A stretch of 64,000 nt of DNA from an uncultured SAR116 cluster alpha proteobacterium (GTDB lineage: Bacteria; Pseudomonadota; Alphaproteobacteria; Puniceispirillales; Marisalimonadaceae), in assembly GCA_902537945.1 (NCBI GenBank), contig CACBDG010000001.1, forward strand, positions 1 to 64,000, written 5' to 3'. Numbering within the stretch: the stretch's first letter is position 1; each line of letters begins with the position of its first letter. Made by a program: the position numbers and the translations under genes. The notes below the pieces were generated by a model, which ran no database searches, was not told the DNA's origin, and saw nothing but the letters and a program-made list of their open reading frames with translations. Positions 8,810 to 16,926 of the stretch are shown piece by piece.

Positions 8810-9613
8810 ATGTCAAATAATGATTTAAATAATAAGGTTGCTATTATTACAGGAGGTAATGGTCTTTTAGGACAAGAACATTGTGAGGCTCTTCTAGAAA
8901 AAGGTTCTGTTGTATACTCAGGTGATATTACAAAATCACAGTCACAAAGATTTAAAAATTATAAAAAATACAAACAAATTTTTTTAGATGTTACAAGTGA
9001 GGATTCGATTAAAACTACTTTTAATAAAATTTTAGAAGATGAAAAAAGAATTGATATTTTAATAAATAATGCAGCTATTGATGCGAAAGTAAAAAGTAAA
9101 GATTCATTAAAATTCAGTAGATTAGAAAATTTTTCTCTTGAACAGTGGAATAATGAAATTAATGTGGGTCTCACTGGCGCATTTTTATGTTCCAAAGTTT
9201 TTGGTAATTATTTTTCTAAAAATGGGGGAGGTGTTATACTAAATATTGCTTCAGATCTCTCAGTTATATCTCCTGATCAAAGATTATATTTAACCAATGA
9301 TAAAAAATTTTCTGAAAACCAGCCAGTTAAACCAGTTACTTATTCTGTTATAAAGTCAGGTCTTATAGGATTAACAAAATATTTATCAACTTACTGGTTA
9401 GATGGCAATGTAAGGGCAAATGCTCTTTCCCCTGGAGGTGTTTACAATGATCAACCAGCCCAATTTGTAAAAAATATTAAAAAACTTATACCGATGGGAC
9501 GTTTGGCGAACAAAGATGAGTATAAAGCTGCTATTCAGTTTTTATGCTCTGAAGATTCTAAATATATGACAGGGCAAAACATGATTATTGATGGAGGTAG
9601 GTCTGTATGGTAA
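8810..9613 (+). CDS. PtmA-like short-chain dehydrogenase/reductase
   Basis: A 267-residue SDR with the loop TGGNGLLGQEH, INNAAID (N-N-A-A), NIASDLSVI with the catalytic Ser, YSVIKSG as the Tyr-Lys pair and a distinctive LSPGGVYN stretch, ending TGQNMIIDGGRSVW. The GxLG-type cofactor loop and SPGG motif recall PtmA, an oxidoreductase encoded in the flagellin nonulosonate locus of Campylobacter beside the cytidylyltransferase PtmB; that likeness is recalled, not searched. The fourth SDR of this cluster shares the same SPGG and DGG-x-x-x-W ending, so these two are paralogues. It follows the second SDR directly and precedes the aldo/keto reductase. Confidence 0.8.
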   Translation: MSNNDLNNKVAIITGGNGLLGQEHCEALLEKGSVVYSGDITKSQSQRFKNYKKYKQIFLDVTSEDSIKTTFNKILEDEKRIDILINNAAIDAKVKSKDSLKFSRLENFSLEQWNNEINVGLTGAFLCSKVFGNYFSKNGGGVILNIASDLSVISPDQRLYLTNDKKFSENQPVKPVTYSVIKSGLIGLTKYLSTYWLDGNVRANALSPGGVYNDQPAQFVKNIKKLIPMGRLANKDEYKAAIQFLCSEDSKYMTGQNMIIDGGRSVW

Positions 9614-9644
9614 TCATAAAATATTCTGAAAAAATTTTCTAATA

Positions 9645-10532
9645 ATGTCTTTTTCTAATAATAATAAGATCATTTATGGTTCAGCAGGGTTTGGAATGCC
9701 TGCTTATGGTTTTTCTTCTTCAAATAACCCTTCCTCTGGTAATTATTTAAACTACATCTATGATTTAGGTATAAGACACATAGATACTGCATCATCTTAT
9801 GGATTAGCAGAGAAAAAAATTGGTGAATACCACAGAAAAAATAAAAAAAAGTTTAATATATGGACAAAGGTAGATGGTTTATCCAGTAATTCCCACTATA
9901 CTATAGATAAAATTTTTAAAAGTTTAAAATCATCTATTGAAAAAACTAATGTTGACTTTTTTGAGTGTTTATATCTTCACCAAAATAATATTGAGATAAT
10001 AGAAGATAAATTTGTTCAAAAGGGCCTTGAGGCAGTAAAAAACCATGGTTTTGCAAACAATACCGGTGTTTCAATCTATAATGATTCTGAATTAAAATCA
10101 GCCTTATCTATTGATGTCTTTAATGTTGTTCAATTGCCTGTGAGTGTTGTAAATACTCATTTATATAAAATTGCACAAACAAATGCTAAGAAAAAGATTT
10201 TAGTAGCAAGATCTATTTTTCTACAGGGTGTATTATTAAATGTTGAGAGCTTTAACAAAAAATTCAACTACTATGAAGAAATTCACTCTGTTGTTAATGT
10301 TTTAAAAGAATTAGCTTATTCTTATAACATAGATTATTTAGCAATGTTAGTAGCGTATGTAAACTCACTAGATGATTTAGATTACATTATTGTAAGCTCT
10401 AAAAACGCTCAAAATATAAAAAATATTATTCAAAAATCCACCTATAAACTATGCGAAAACGTAAAATCTATTATCAACGAAATTTCTTATAAAGAAAATA
10501 ATTGGACTAATCCACGTAATTGGATAGTTTAA
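9645..10532 (+). CDS. Aldo/keto reductase family protein
   Basis: A 295-residue AKR-fold protein, a NAD(P)H-dependent TIM-barrel oxidoreductase. The tetrad can be picked out: Asp and Tyr in RHIDTASSYG, Lys in IWTKVDG and His in CLYLHQNN. The barrel continues with VVQLPVSVV and ILVARSIFLQG, and the tail YIIVSSKNAQNI matches the cofactor region. It sits between a PtmA-like SDR and a capsule-type transferase in one direction. Such AKRs occur in sugar-modification loci, where they can act as sugar dehydrogenases or be poorly active relatives. The substrate is not identifiable; membership in the family is clear. Confidence 0.82.
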   Translation: MSFSNNNKIIYGSAGFGMPAYGFSSSNNPSSGNYLNYIYDLGIRHIDTASSYGLAEKKIGEYHRKNKKKFNIWTKVDGLSSNSHYTIDKIFKSLKSSIEKTNVDFFECLYLHQNNIEIIEDKFVQKGLEAVKNHGFANNTGVSIYNDSELKSALSIDVFNVVQLPVSVVNTHLYKIAQTNAKKKILVARSIFLQGVLLNVESFNKKFNYYEEIHSVVNVLKELAYSYNIDYLAMLVAYVNSLDDLDYIIVSSKNAQNIKNIIQKSTYKLCENVKSIINEISYKENNWTNPRNWIV

Positions 10533-10563
10533 GTTTCATCAATATTTTATAGGAAAACTTTGC

Positions 10564-11925
10564 ATGCCAGATTCAATAGTACTAGTAGAAAGTCATTATA
10601 GATCTAGATCATGGTTTTTAGCTTTGAAAAACATTGGACTTACACATGTAATTTCAGTAATGCCAGAGGAATTTAATTTATTTAAAAAACAAGGAGTTCA
10701 CGAAAATAATATTCTTAATTTATACTATAATGGACAAGTGAATAAAAATTTCACAAAAGATATTTATTATTTTGAACAATTTTTAGGTATAAAACTCAAT
10801 TCAATTGTTTTTATGGACAGAACTTTAAGAAAAAAAAAGGAAAAATATATAAAAAATTATCTTACATTTATATTAAATGAAATTGAAAGTTTTTTTAACA
10901 AAGTTAAACCAAAAATTATTTTCATAGAACCTACTTGGACTCACGAAATTTTAATTTGTAAATTTGCAAAGAAATATAATGTAGCTATAGTTGCTCCAGT
11001 TAAAGATAAGTTATTGCCAGATAGATTTTTAGCATTTAAAGATGAAAATCATCTTAAATTTTATAAAAATTGTCATAATAAAAATGCTCATGAATTATCT
11101 GCAAATGCTTATAATATGGTAGTAGAGAATAAGCCCGTTCAGTATTTTGAAAAATTTAATAGCAGAAATAAATTTGATTTAAAAAAAATCCCTAAATTAT
11201 ACAGGTTAGTAAAAATTTCAATTTTGAATTTTAGAAATCCAAATATACAAAATTCTCTAATAAATGATATATTTATAAAGTTAATTTCTATAATTAGGTC
11301 TAAATTACAACTTTTATTTCTAGATTTCCAAAAGCTATCAAACATTAAAAGAAAGTTTATTTTAATAACCTTACATGTCCAACCTGAAGCTTCAATTGAT
11401 GTTGTTGGTTCAAAATATTCAAATCAGATTGAATTTGTGAGAAATATATCAATGACGACACCTGTTGATTACATTCTACTAATTAAAGAGCATTCTCATG
11501 CAATTGGAAATAGACCATATAAATTTTATAAACACTTACAAGAAATACCAAATGTTGTATTACTTGATCCATTTGAAAATTCGAGGGAGTCCATTAGAAA
11601 AGCTTCTTTAGTTATTTCAAATACAGGAACTAGCTCTTTAGAGGCAGGTATCTTAGGTGTCCCTGCAGTTACAGCTACATCAATGTTTTATAAAAAATTG
11701 ATGCTGAAAACGAGCTTTGACCCATTCCAAGATGATGTTGAAAATCTTTTAACTTTAAATAAACAAACAAATAAAAATGAGTTAATTAATAATTTGCAAG
11801 AAATATACAATGGCAGTTTTAAAGGTAATTGTGGAGATTTTCAAACTGATAAAAATGTGTTAAAAAAAGAAAACATTAAAAATTTAAAAATATCATTTGA
11901 TACAATCATAAAATCAATAATTTAA
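10564..11925 (+). CDS. Capsule-polysaccharide-type glycosyltransferase (GT-B)
   Basis: A 453-residue protein resembling the capsule polysaccharide biosynthesis family (KpsC/KpsS and HipA relatives). The C-terminal half has FILITLHVQPEAS, VDYILLIKEHSHAIG, NVVLLDPFENS and ASLVISNTGTSSLEAG, which form the donor-binding half of a GT-B fold. The N-terminal half has FIEPTWTHEIL. Enzymes of this family often use CMP-linked acids such as Kdo or sialic acid, which would suit the CMP-nonulosonate genes around it, but that link is inference. An AGGA lies about 9 nt before the ATG. This is the best candidate in the cluster for the transferase that uses the nonulosonic acid. Confidence 0.7.
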   Translation: MPDSIVLVESHYRSRSWFLALKNIGLTHVISVMPEEFNLFKKQGVHENNILNLYYNGQVNKNFTKDIYYFEQFLGIKLNSIVFMDRTLRKKKEKYIKNYLTFILNEIESFFNKVKPKIIFIEPTWTHEILICKFAKKYNVAIVAPVKDKLLPDRFLAFKDENHLKFYKNCHNKNAHELSANAYNMVVENKPVQYFEKFNSRNKFDLKKIPKLYRLVKISILNFRNPNIQNSLINDIFIKLISIIRSKLQLLFLDFQKLSNIKRKFILITLHVQPEASIDVVGSKYSNQIEFVRNISMTTPVDYILLIKEHSHAIGNRPYKFYKHLQEIPNVVLLDPFENSRESIRKASLVISNTGTSSLEAGILGVPAVTATSMFYKKLMLKTSFDPFQDDVENLLTLNKQTNKNELINNLQEIYNGSFKGNCGDFQTDKNVLKKENIKNLKISFDTIIKSII

Positions 11926-11931
11926 TCTTTT

Positions 11932-11936
11932 AGGAG
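11932..11936 (+). promoter_or_regulatory. Ribosome binding site AGGAG that decides the start of the fourth SDR
   Basis: AGGAG lies just after the previous stop. The ATG only one base downstream is too close and reads a wrong frame that lacks SDR sequence. The ATT at 11946 is 9 nt away, the same spacing seen before the GT9 TTG and the capsule-transferase ATG, and it opens the correct frame. Confidence 0.55.
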
Positions 11937-11945
11937 AATGTTCAA

Positions 11946-12665
11946 ATTAAAAAAAATATTATTATCACTGGTTCATCAGGCCAAATTGGAAAAGCATTTG
12001 TCAAACACCTTAGTGAGTGCGAGGAAGGTTATTACATTTATGCATTAGACAAGATAAAGAATTTTAATGATCAACAAAATGTTGAAAATATACAAATAGA
12101 CATAACTAAAGAAGATGAGGTAATAGATTTTTTTTCAAAAATTAATAATGTTTATGGATTAATTAATAATGCTGGAATAGGAGTTTTTACACCTTTTCTA
12201 TCTCGAACAGTAAAGGATTTTAAAAATGTACTAGATGTAAATTTGGTTGGTACTTTTCTAATGTCTAGAGAAGCAATTAAGATAATGATTAAAAATAATT
12301 TGGGAAAGATTATTAACATTGGATCAATTTATGGTGTTAATAGCAGCGATTACAGAATTTATGGAAAAAGTGGGAGAAATAATTCAGAAGTTTATAGTAT
12401 AACTAAAAGTGGTATCATTATGTTTTCAAAATACCTCGCAACTCATTTCGCGTCTTATAATATTCAAATCAACACTTTATCCCCTGGTGGTATAAAAAGT
12501 AATCAATCAGATGACTTTGTCAGAAATTATACAAAAAAAAACCCAACAAGAAGAATGGGGTGTACAAAAGATTTATTGCCAGCTCTAGATTTTTTGCTAA
12601 GTAAAAAAAATTTTTATACTAATGGAGAAAATATTATTGTCGATGGTGGTTTTACAAAATGGTAA
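11946..12665 (+). CDS. Short-chain dehydrogenase/reductase with no ATG/GTG/TTG start (ATT start or A8 frameshift)
   Basis: The SDR fold is complete: NIIITGSSGQIGKAF (cofactor loop), QIDITKEDE, GLINNAGIGVF (N-N-A-G), IINIGSIYG (catalytic Ser), YSITKSG, the LSPGGIKSN segment and the NIIVDGG end, about 239 residues. In this frame the first Met is 99 codons in, beyond the cofactor loop, and a TAG lies at 11931, so the start must fall between. The only plausible codon is ATT at 11946, spaced 9 nt from AGGAG. The alternative is the ATG at 11938 followed by a run of eight A: one extra A would join it to the SDR frame, through an assembly error, a mutation or polymerase slippage. It is a paralogue of the third SDR and overlaps the next gene by 7 nt. 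Confidence 0.72.
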   Translation: MKKNIIITGSSGQIGKAFVKHLSECEEGYYIYALDKIKNFNDQQNVENIQIDITKEDEVIDFFSKINNVYGLINNAGIGVFTPFLSRTVKDFKNVLDVNLVGTFLMSREAIKIMIKNNLGKIINIGSIYGVNSSDYRIYGKSGRNNSEVYSITKSGIIMFSKYLATHFASYNIQINTLSPGGIKSNQSDDFVRNYTKKNPTRRMGCTKDLLPALDFLLSKKNFYTNGENIIVDGGFTKW

Positions 12666-13816
12666 GTAAAAAAAATGAGATTGTAAGGCTTAAGAATTGG
12701 CAAAAACTTATAAAAAACCAATTTTCAGAAATTTCAAAAACAGCTAAAAGCAACCAACAGATTTTTTATTCTATAAGTTCAACAAGTTCAAACACAAAGA
12801 TTAGTCCATATACTACCCCAATAAGGTTTTCGGGTAATAGAATTATTGCTGGGAGCGTTGTTGGATCTCAAATTGAAGCTCTTATAGTTGCAGATTATAT
12901 AGAAAATTTAGTAGATTTTCTTCTATTAGACGTTGAAAAAAAAATCCCTATTCAGAATATTCCAGACGAAGAAATTTTTTTAAAATTTAATTTAAAAAAA
13001 TCTTTATATATAGAGAACTCAAAAACTGCTAGTGGAATAGAGTTTGGAAATATTTCTTCTGCAGTAAGAAAAACATTTCCTCTTCAAAAAATCATTAGTT
13101 ACAAACCTAATGATTTAACAGTAGAGTCCATTTGGTTTTTTTTAAGCCACAGGTTTAAAAACTTTGAAAACTTAAAAATTGCTGTCATTGGAACTGGAAA
13201 TATTGGTTTCAAACTTGCTTTAAAACTTGTAGAAAGTGGAGCATATGTAAATATTAATAGAAGAGATAAAGTGTTAGGTTTACAATTAGCTAGTACTATT
13301 AATTCTATAAAACCTAAAAATACTATTGCTAGTGCTGAATTTTATGAAGATCCGGTAAGAGCCTGCACCTTATGTGATGTGGTTATAGGTACTGGGAAGA
13401 CAGATTCTCTCATAATTGACGAAAAAATGGTCTCTGTCATGATGAAGAATGGTGCTTTGATTGATTGTGGTAAAGGTAACATTACTGAATCAGCAATAAA
13501 TTATGCTTATGCATTAGATTTGGAAGTTTATAGAAGTGATGTCTCATCTGGAGTAATTTCTTTTGTTGATCAAGCGACTATAATTAAAAAACTTATTAAT
13601 AATAAAACTGGTAGAAAGCTTTTAACAGATGATATATACATTATATCTGGTGGTATTTATGGAAGATTAGAGGATATTGTTGTTGACAATTTTGATGCAC
13701 CTCAAATTATTTATGGAATGGCGGATGGAAGAGGCCAAATTTTGGAAAAATTAACAAAGTTGCAATGTAAAAAATTAGAATTTGTATCTAATTACTTAAA
13801 AATCAACCAAAATTAA
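12659..13816 (+). CDS. Unassigned NAD(P)-binding Rossmann protein
   Basis: A 385-residue protein whose central part is a classical dinucleotide fold: IAVIGTGNIGFKLALKLVE starting near residue 171, then NINRRD, where the two Arg suggest NADP preference, and CDVVIGTGKTD with GALIDCGKGN. This arrangement resembles shikimate-dehydrogenase or glutamyl-tRNA-reductase-like Rossmann domains. The first 160 residues form a separate domain with no motif I recognise, and the end GGIYGRLEDIVVDN is also unfamiliar. It overlaps the fourth SDR by 7 nt and is followed 14 nt later by the flavoprotein-NeuB fusion, so it very likely belongs to the nonulosonate pathway. Its function is unknown; an oxidation or reduction of a sugar intermediate is a guess. 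Confidence 0.6.
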   Translation: MVSKKNEIVRLKNWQKLIKNQFSEISKTAKSNQQIFYSISSTSSNTKISPYTTPIRFSGNRIIAGSVVGSQIEALIVADYIENLVDFLLLDVEKKIPIQNIPDEEIFLKFNLKKSLYIENSKTASGIEFGNISSAVRKTFPLQKIISYKPNDLTVESIWFFLSHRFKNFENLKIAVIGTGNIGFKLALKLVESGAYVNINRRDKVLGLQLASTINSIKPKNTIASAEFYEDPVRACTLCDVVIGTGKTDSLIIDEKMVSVMMKNGALIDCGKGNITESAINYAYALDLEVYRSDVSSGVISFVDQATIIKKLINNKTGRKLLTDDIYIISGGIYGRLEDIVVDNFDAPQIIYGMADGRGQILEKLTKLQCKKLEFVSNYLKINQN

Positions 13817-13829
13817 TCAAATCGAATAC

Positions 13830-16226
13830 ATGAGCGTCAATAAAAAAGAAAAAATTTTCGTAATAGGAGCTGGACCTACAGGGTTGGTTGCTTCCTGGAA
13901 ATTATCTGAGAACAACAGGGAAGTTCATATATTCGAAGCTTCAAATAGAGTTGGAGGTTTGTGTTCTAGTTGGGAATGGAATGATTTTACTTTAGACATA
14001 GGTCCTCATATATTTCATACACCAGACAAAAATCTTGAAAAATTTTGGAAAAAAGAATTTGGAGACTTGTTAGAGGAAGGTAAATATTATTGTGGTAATA
14101 TTAAAGGAGAAAACTTCGATGAATTTCACTCTTATCCAATTTCTTGGGAACAAATTTCCTTATATCCACAAAAATTAAGAGAAACGATTGTCAAAGAAAT
14201 TACTTCAATTGATAACCTTAAAAAAGCTAAAGCTTCAAATTATAAAGAATACATGGACGCACAAGTTGGTCCAACTTTAAGAAGTATGTTTTATGAAAAA
14301 TATCCAATGAAAATTTGGGGTATTAATCCTAATGATATGACAGCAGATTGGGCTCCTAAAAGAATCCAATTTAGAGAAAAAATATCACCATTTTATATTA
14401 ATGAATGGTCTGCAATATCTAAAAAAGGAACTGGTGCAGTTTATTCTAGAATAGCAGAAAAAATTAATACTTATGGAGGTAAAATTAAATTTAATAAAAA
14501 AGTAATTAATTTCAAAACTTCAGGAAATATCATTACAGAAATAATTTTTTCGGATAATTCTAAACAATTAGTAGAACCTAGTGATATTATTATTTCATCA
14601 ATTCCAATCACAATTTTGGCTAAGTTTTTCAATTATGAATCAAAATTAAGTTTTAGGGGTGTTAGGCTAGGATATTTTTTAATCAATAAGGATAGATTAC
14701 TACCAAATGGTAAAAACTGGCTTTATTATGATTCTGAAAAATTATTGTTTAATAGAATTACTGAACCAAAAACAATGAGCAAATCATTAGGTCAACAAGA
14801 TAAAACAGTAATTGTAACTGAAACTTGTTATAGCAAAAATGACGAAATTGATAACTTAACTGATATTGAATTTTCAAACAGAATTATTTCAGGTTTGAAA
14901 AAAGCTTTTTTGTTATATGAAGAAGATATATTAGATACGATAACCCACAAAGAAGATTACGTCTATCCTGTTCAAACAGCAGGTTATCAAAATGAATTAG
15001 CTAAAACAAGATCAATAATAGGAAAATACGATCAATTGTATTCTCTTGGAACTGGTGGAGACTTTAATTATGCTGATAGTCAAATTCTATTTCATATGGC
15101 TTTTGATATTTCTGACGAAATATTAAATAACAATAAATTTAATTCGAACACAATTAAGCAAATTAAACCTGCATTACAAAATAGTTATGTAAAATTAGGT
15201 AATAGTTTAATTGGTAATGGTGAAGAATGTTACATAATTGCTGAAGCTGGTCTTAACCATAATGGTGATGTAAATGTTGCTAAAGAATTAATAGATCAAG
15301 CAGTATTGTCTGGTTGCTCAGCTATAAAATTTCAATCTTTCGTTAAGGGTAGTAGAGTATCTAAAACTCAAAAATTTGCAAAATATGCTGAAGAAGCTGA
15401 TGGACTCCAAGAAAATATTTATGATTTATTTGAACGTTTATCTTTATCGTTTGAGGACCAGAAAATAATTTTTAATTATGCATCTACAAAAAATATTCCA
15501 ATTTTTTCGACACCATTTGATATTGCAAGCGTTGATTTTTTAGAAGAATTAGGAGTTTTTGCTTATAAAATTGCATCAATGGATTTGGTTAATATTCCAT
15601 TAATTGAATATGTAGCTAAAAGACAGAAACCTATTATTCTATCCACTGGAATGAGTACTTTGTCTAATATAGAAGATGCTGTAAATACTATTTTGAAATC
15701 TGGAAACCCTAATATTATATTACTCCATTGCAATTCATCTTATCCTGCACCGGAAGAAGAAATGAATTTAGCCGCTATTGAAACTTTAAAAAACACATTT
15801 AAAGTCCCAGTAGGTCTTTCGGATCATACATTTGGATTATTTGTGTCTCATACTGCAATATCACTAGGTGCGAATGTTATCGAAAGGCATTTTACACTTT
15901 CTAGATCTATGGTTGGACCTGATCATATATTATCTTCTGAGTTAGATGAAATGTCAAAATTAGTAGATATAGCAAAAAGGGTTCCTAAAATAATAGGTAA
16001 TGGGATAAAACAGGTACAACCAGCAGAGTTAACTACTTTAAATATGCAACAAAAATGCATTTATGCATCTAAAAATCTTAAAAAAGGGGATAAAATTAGA
16101 TTGGATGATATCATTATAAAAGGACCAGGTGGAGGCATACTTCCTAAATTTGTTGATATTATAATAGGTAGAGAAGTTAAAATAGATATTCAAAAAGATA
16201 CAGCTATTAGTTGGGATGATATTTAA
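13830..16226 (+). CDS. Fusion of a UDP-galactopyranose-mutase-like flavoprotein with a NeuB nonulosonate synthase
   Basis: One uninterrupted frame of 798 residues. Residues 1 to about 440 are a FAD protein of the UDP-galactopyranose mutase/amine oxidase fold: VIGAGPTGLVASWKL near residue 10, FEASNRVGGLCSS, LDIGPHIFHT (mutase-like G-x-H-I-F-H-T), KYPMKIWGINP, and a C-terminal LGTGGDFNYADSQ. After a 20-residue linker, about 467-798 is a full NeuB: YIIAEAGLNHNGD, SAIKFQS, IASMDL, STGMST, HCNSSYP, VGLSDHT, VIERHFT, then a C-terminal SAF domain (ASKNLKKGD, IIIKGPGGG). The FAD loop, the NeuB motifs and SAF all look intact. NeuB makes the nine-carbon acid from PEP; the flavoprotein may isomerise or oxidise a precursor. 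The neighbour downstream is neuA copy 2. Confidence 0.85.
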   Translation: MSVNKKEKIFVIGAGPTGLVASWKLSENNREVHIFEASNRVGGLCSSWEWNDFTLDIGPHIFHTPDKNLEKFWKKEFGDLLEEGKYYCGNIKGENFDEFHSYPISWEQISLYPQKLRETIVKEITSIDNLKKAKASNYKEYMDAQVGPTLRSMFYEKYPMKIWGINPNDMTADWAPKRIQFREKISPFYINEWSAISKKGTGAVYSRIAEKINTYGGKIKFNKKVINFKTSGNIITEIIFSDNSKQLVEPSDIIISSIPITILAKFFNYESKLSFRGVRLGYFLINKDRLLPNGKNWLYYDSEKLLFNRITEPKTMSKSLGQQDKTVIVTETCYSKNDEIDNLTDIEFSNRIISGLKKAFLLYEEDILDTITHKEDYVYPVQTAGYQNELAKTRSIIGKYDQLYSLGTGGDFNYADSQILFHMAFDISDEILNNNKFNSNTIKQIKPALQNSYVKLGNSLIGNGEECYIIAEAGLNHNGDVNVAKELIDQAVLSGCSAIKFQSFVKGSRVSKTQKFAKYAEEADGLQENIYDLFERLSLSFEDQKIIFNYASTKNIPIFSTPFDIASVDFLEELGVFAYKIASMDLVNIPLIEYVAKRQKPIILSTGMSTLSNIEDAVNTILKSGNPNIILLHCNSSYPAPEEEMNLAAIETLKNTFKVPVGLSDHTFGLFVSHTAISLGANVIERHFTLSRSMVGPDHILSSELDEMSKLVDIAKRVPKIIGNGIKQVQPAELTTLNMQQKCIYASKNLKKGDKIRLDDIIIKGPGGGILPKFVDIIIGREVKIDIQKDTAISWDDI

Positions 16227-16239
16227 AAATAGGTTTTAA

Positions 16240-16911
16240 ATGACAAATATTATAGCCCTAATACCGGCACGTTTTGGTAGTAAGGGAATAATTAAAAAAA
16301 ATATTATACAATTTAGAGGGAAACCTCTACTTGCTCACAGTATAGACTATGCTAAGAAATCATCACTTATTAGGGATGTTGTAGTATCAACAGATTCTCA
16401 AGAATTTGCATTACTATCTAATAAGTTTGGTGCTAGAACACCATTTCTGAGACCGAAATCTTTAGCTGGAGATAGTACTCAAGATTACCCGGTAGTTCAT
16501 CATGCTGTAAAATTTTTAGAAGAAGAAAAAAACAAAAGGATTGATTATATCGCCTTATTAAGGCCTACCTCACCATTAAGGCCTCCAAATTTAATAGAAA
16601 AGTCTTATGAATTAATTAAAAATAATAAACTAGGAACTTCGGTTAGAAGCGTTGTTCCAGTTAAACAACATAGCTATAGGCAATGGTTTTTAGATGGTGA
16701 CAAAATGGTTTCTGCCCAAAGTAATATTTTTGAATCTTACAATTTACCAAGACAACAATTACCTATTTCATATTTTCAGTCAGGTGACATTGAATTTATA
16801 AGGAGAAGTACTCTCAATAACAAATCAGTGAGTGGAGATTATATTTTACCTTTGATTTTAAAAAACAAAGATTTGTTTGATATAGATACCTATGAGGATT
16901 TAAAAAGTTAA
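16240..16911 (+). CDS. neuA: Acylneuraminate (nonulosonate) cytidylyltransferase, copy 2
   Basis: A 223-residue CMP-nonulosonate synthetase: LIPARFGSKGIIKKN loop at the start, VVVSTDSQEF, LRPKSLAGD, the ALLRPTSPLRPP strand, SVVPVKQHS, and YFQSGDIEFIRR near the end. It differs from copy 1 over most of its length, for example A-R-F-G-S-K against A-R-G-G-S-K, so the two are old paralogues or came separately. It lies 13 nt after the flavoprotein-NeuB fusion, so the NeuB product is its natural substrate. It is the last plus-strand gene of the cluster and is convergent with hldC, whose stop is 15 nt away. No strong terminator is visible between them. Confidence 0.88.
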   Translation: MTNIIALIPARFGSKGIIKKNIIQFRGKPLLAHSIDYAKKSSLIRDVVVSTDSQEFALLSNKFGARTPFLRPKSLAGDSTQDYPVVHHAVKFLEEEKNKRIDYIALLRPTSPLRPPNLIEKSYELIKNNKLGTSVRSVVPVKQHSYRQWFLDGDKMVSAQSNIFESYNLPRQQLPISYFQSGDIEFIRRSTLNNKSVSGDYILPLILKNKDLFDIDTYEDLKS

Positions 16912-16926
16912 AAAATGAAATTATTA

